A DNA stretch of 64,000 bases from Melieria omissa. Its lineage: Eukaryota; Arthropoda; Insecta; Diptera; Ulidiidae. Location: assembly GCA_963971225.1 (NCBI GenBank), contig OZ020270.1, positions 22,951,689 through 23,015,688 of the forward strand. Reading direction: 5' to 3'. The notes under the pieces are model-generated. The model was not told the DNA's origin, ran no database searches, and saw only the letters and a program-made list of their open reading frames with translations. This document shows positions 63,190-64,000 of this stretch, in pieces. The stretch's first letter is position 1; every line of letters starts with the position of its first letter. A program made the position numbers and the translations under genes.

Positions 63190-64000
63190 TCAAATATGTT
63201 TGTATAATCGCTGTTTATTCCTTCTCCAATTTGATAAGTTTGAAGTCTGCAAGTCCATCTTTACACCTAGTTTTTTCAAATAAACATTTATTTTTGAAGC
63301 ACCTAAAAATGATGCAATTGCTCGTCGTATATCATCGGCGTTGCAATCTTCATTTCCCAAAACGCATTCAGGTGTTGACATTTGTAGCGTTTCTGCTTGC
63401 TGGTGCACATGAAACCATTTTTTTGAAATGTTGTCGTTGTTGTGGTTGCAAAAATTGTGCAACACGCAGCATGCTTTAACAACAAGATTTACATTTTTCA
63501 TGTGGTTGTCGATGCCTTTTCCAATCCTTCGGAATCTGGCTTTCAAATGTCCAAAGGCATTTTCAACCACCCTTCGACTTTTTGACAGCATATAGTTATA
63601 GTTTCGAAGCTCTTCATTGGCTTCGAGAGAAAAAGGAAAAGGTTTCATGAGTCTAAAAAGGAATTACTTTAGTTGTTTACAATATACATATGTAATCGTG
63701 CAATAATAAATATATTACCTGTTTGAAAGTCGAAATGCAGAATCTCCAATTATTACGACTGGTACTTGAACTGCTCCCATTGGCCGTGCCATTTCATTTA
63801 GGAGACGGCAGTTGTCTAACTGCGTCTTTAGTTTTGATTTTTCATAAACCAAAGAGTCGTTGCAGCGCCCGGGGCAGCCAATATTGATGTATAGGAAGCG
63901 ATATCTTTAGTTGTAAATGTTAAAATCAAATAGCCGTAAAAGAGATACTAACATTATTTTATATTACCTATAATCAACAAGAGCGAGCAAAATTGTGGAA
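63190..64000 (-). CDS. Harbinger DDE transposase (5' end outside window)
   Basis: Minus strand, DDE_Tnp_4-type nuclease. Exons visible: 64000-63968, 63904-63719 and 63652-63190, joined by GT/AG introns of 63 and 66 bases. The splice joins read smoothly: LLALVDYRYRFLYINIGCPGRCNDS, then VVIIGDSAFRLSNR, then MKPFPF. GDSAF (about 63738) carries the second catalytic Asp. SRRVVENAFGHLKARFRR (about 63585-63530) carries the catalytic Glu. The first Asp and N-terminus are beyond the window. No stop or frameshift is seen in this part. Confidence 0.83.

Larger units (their letters stand above)
61709..64000. mobile_element. Autonomous PIF/Harbinger element (right end outside window)
   Basis: Starts TATGGCGTTCAAACTGA after TTA at 61706-61708. 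It carries the two genes that Harbinger needs: a Myb/SANT-like DNA-binding protein on plus and a DDE nuclease on minus, convergent with a 57-base gap. The right terminal repeat was not reached. Confidence 0.82.

Overview
The window looks like transposon-packed heterochromatin or intergenic DNA of an insect, almost certainly a fly. The evidence is BEL/Pao elements with DUF1759 gags, a CsRn1-type gypsy element, P-superfamily transposons (one family with a THAP domain), hAT, piggyBac, Transib and PIF/Harbinger elements, short introns and a tRNA-derived SINE. The SINE body recalls repeats of tephritid fruit flies, but that is a recollection with low weight. I found no intact host gene; one short exon-like stretch (51518-51831) may be host DNA.

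Left third (1-31666) is a retrotransposon nest. The outermost element is BEL-3 (minus strand; 31666 down to 28631, then 7110 down to about 6045). BEL-2 (minus, 7111-28630, TSD AGTAT, LTRs identical by eye) sits inside it. BEL-2 is split by a CsRn1-type gypsy element (plus, 10342-21258, TSD GCGT) and by a P-like DNA transposon (23658-28025). The gypsy 5' LTR is in turn split by BEL-1 (plus, 10527-16875, TSD ATTTG). A 9,623-bp tandem duplication (unit 6045-15667) then repeated part of the nest, so 1-6044 is a near-perfect copy of 9624-15667. The BEL-1 leader holds eight related hairpins with a constant loop and changing stems.

Middle (31667-38771) is older debris: an unassigned 2.2-kb stretch, a DDE transposase remnant, a 3' LINE fragment with a YADD motif, a deleted mariner, and three or more MITEs.

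Right-centre (38772-60190) is a chain of P-superfamily elements. Copy 1b (38772-43139) is an almost identical inverted copy of 1a. Then come two diverged family-2 copies facing away from each other (2a minus, 2b plus), whose outer ends at 43147 and 57853 carry the same flanking heptamer GTTCTAT. Then follow two internally deleted relatives (1c, 1d). GTTCTAT recurs at three junctions and GTTGTAT at the fourth. Family-1 transposase is in two overlapping frames joined at a textbook A_AAA_AAC heptamer, in the same place in both copies; the upstream product would keep the THAP domain and two catalytic Asp but lose the last catalytic acid. Inside the family-2 pair are hAT elements, a Transib-like element with RSS-like ends, a SINE and an unusual MITE.

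Right end (60592-64000): a hAT element split by a Harbinger MITE, followed directly by an autonomous PIF/Harbinger element with a Myb/SANT-like gene (plus) and a convergent DDE transposase (minus) that runs out of the window.
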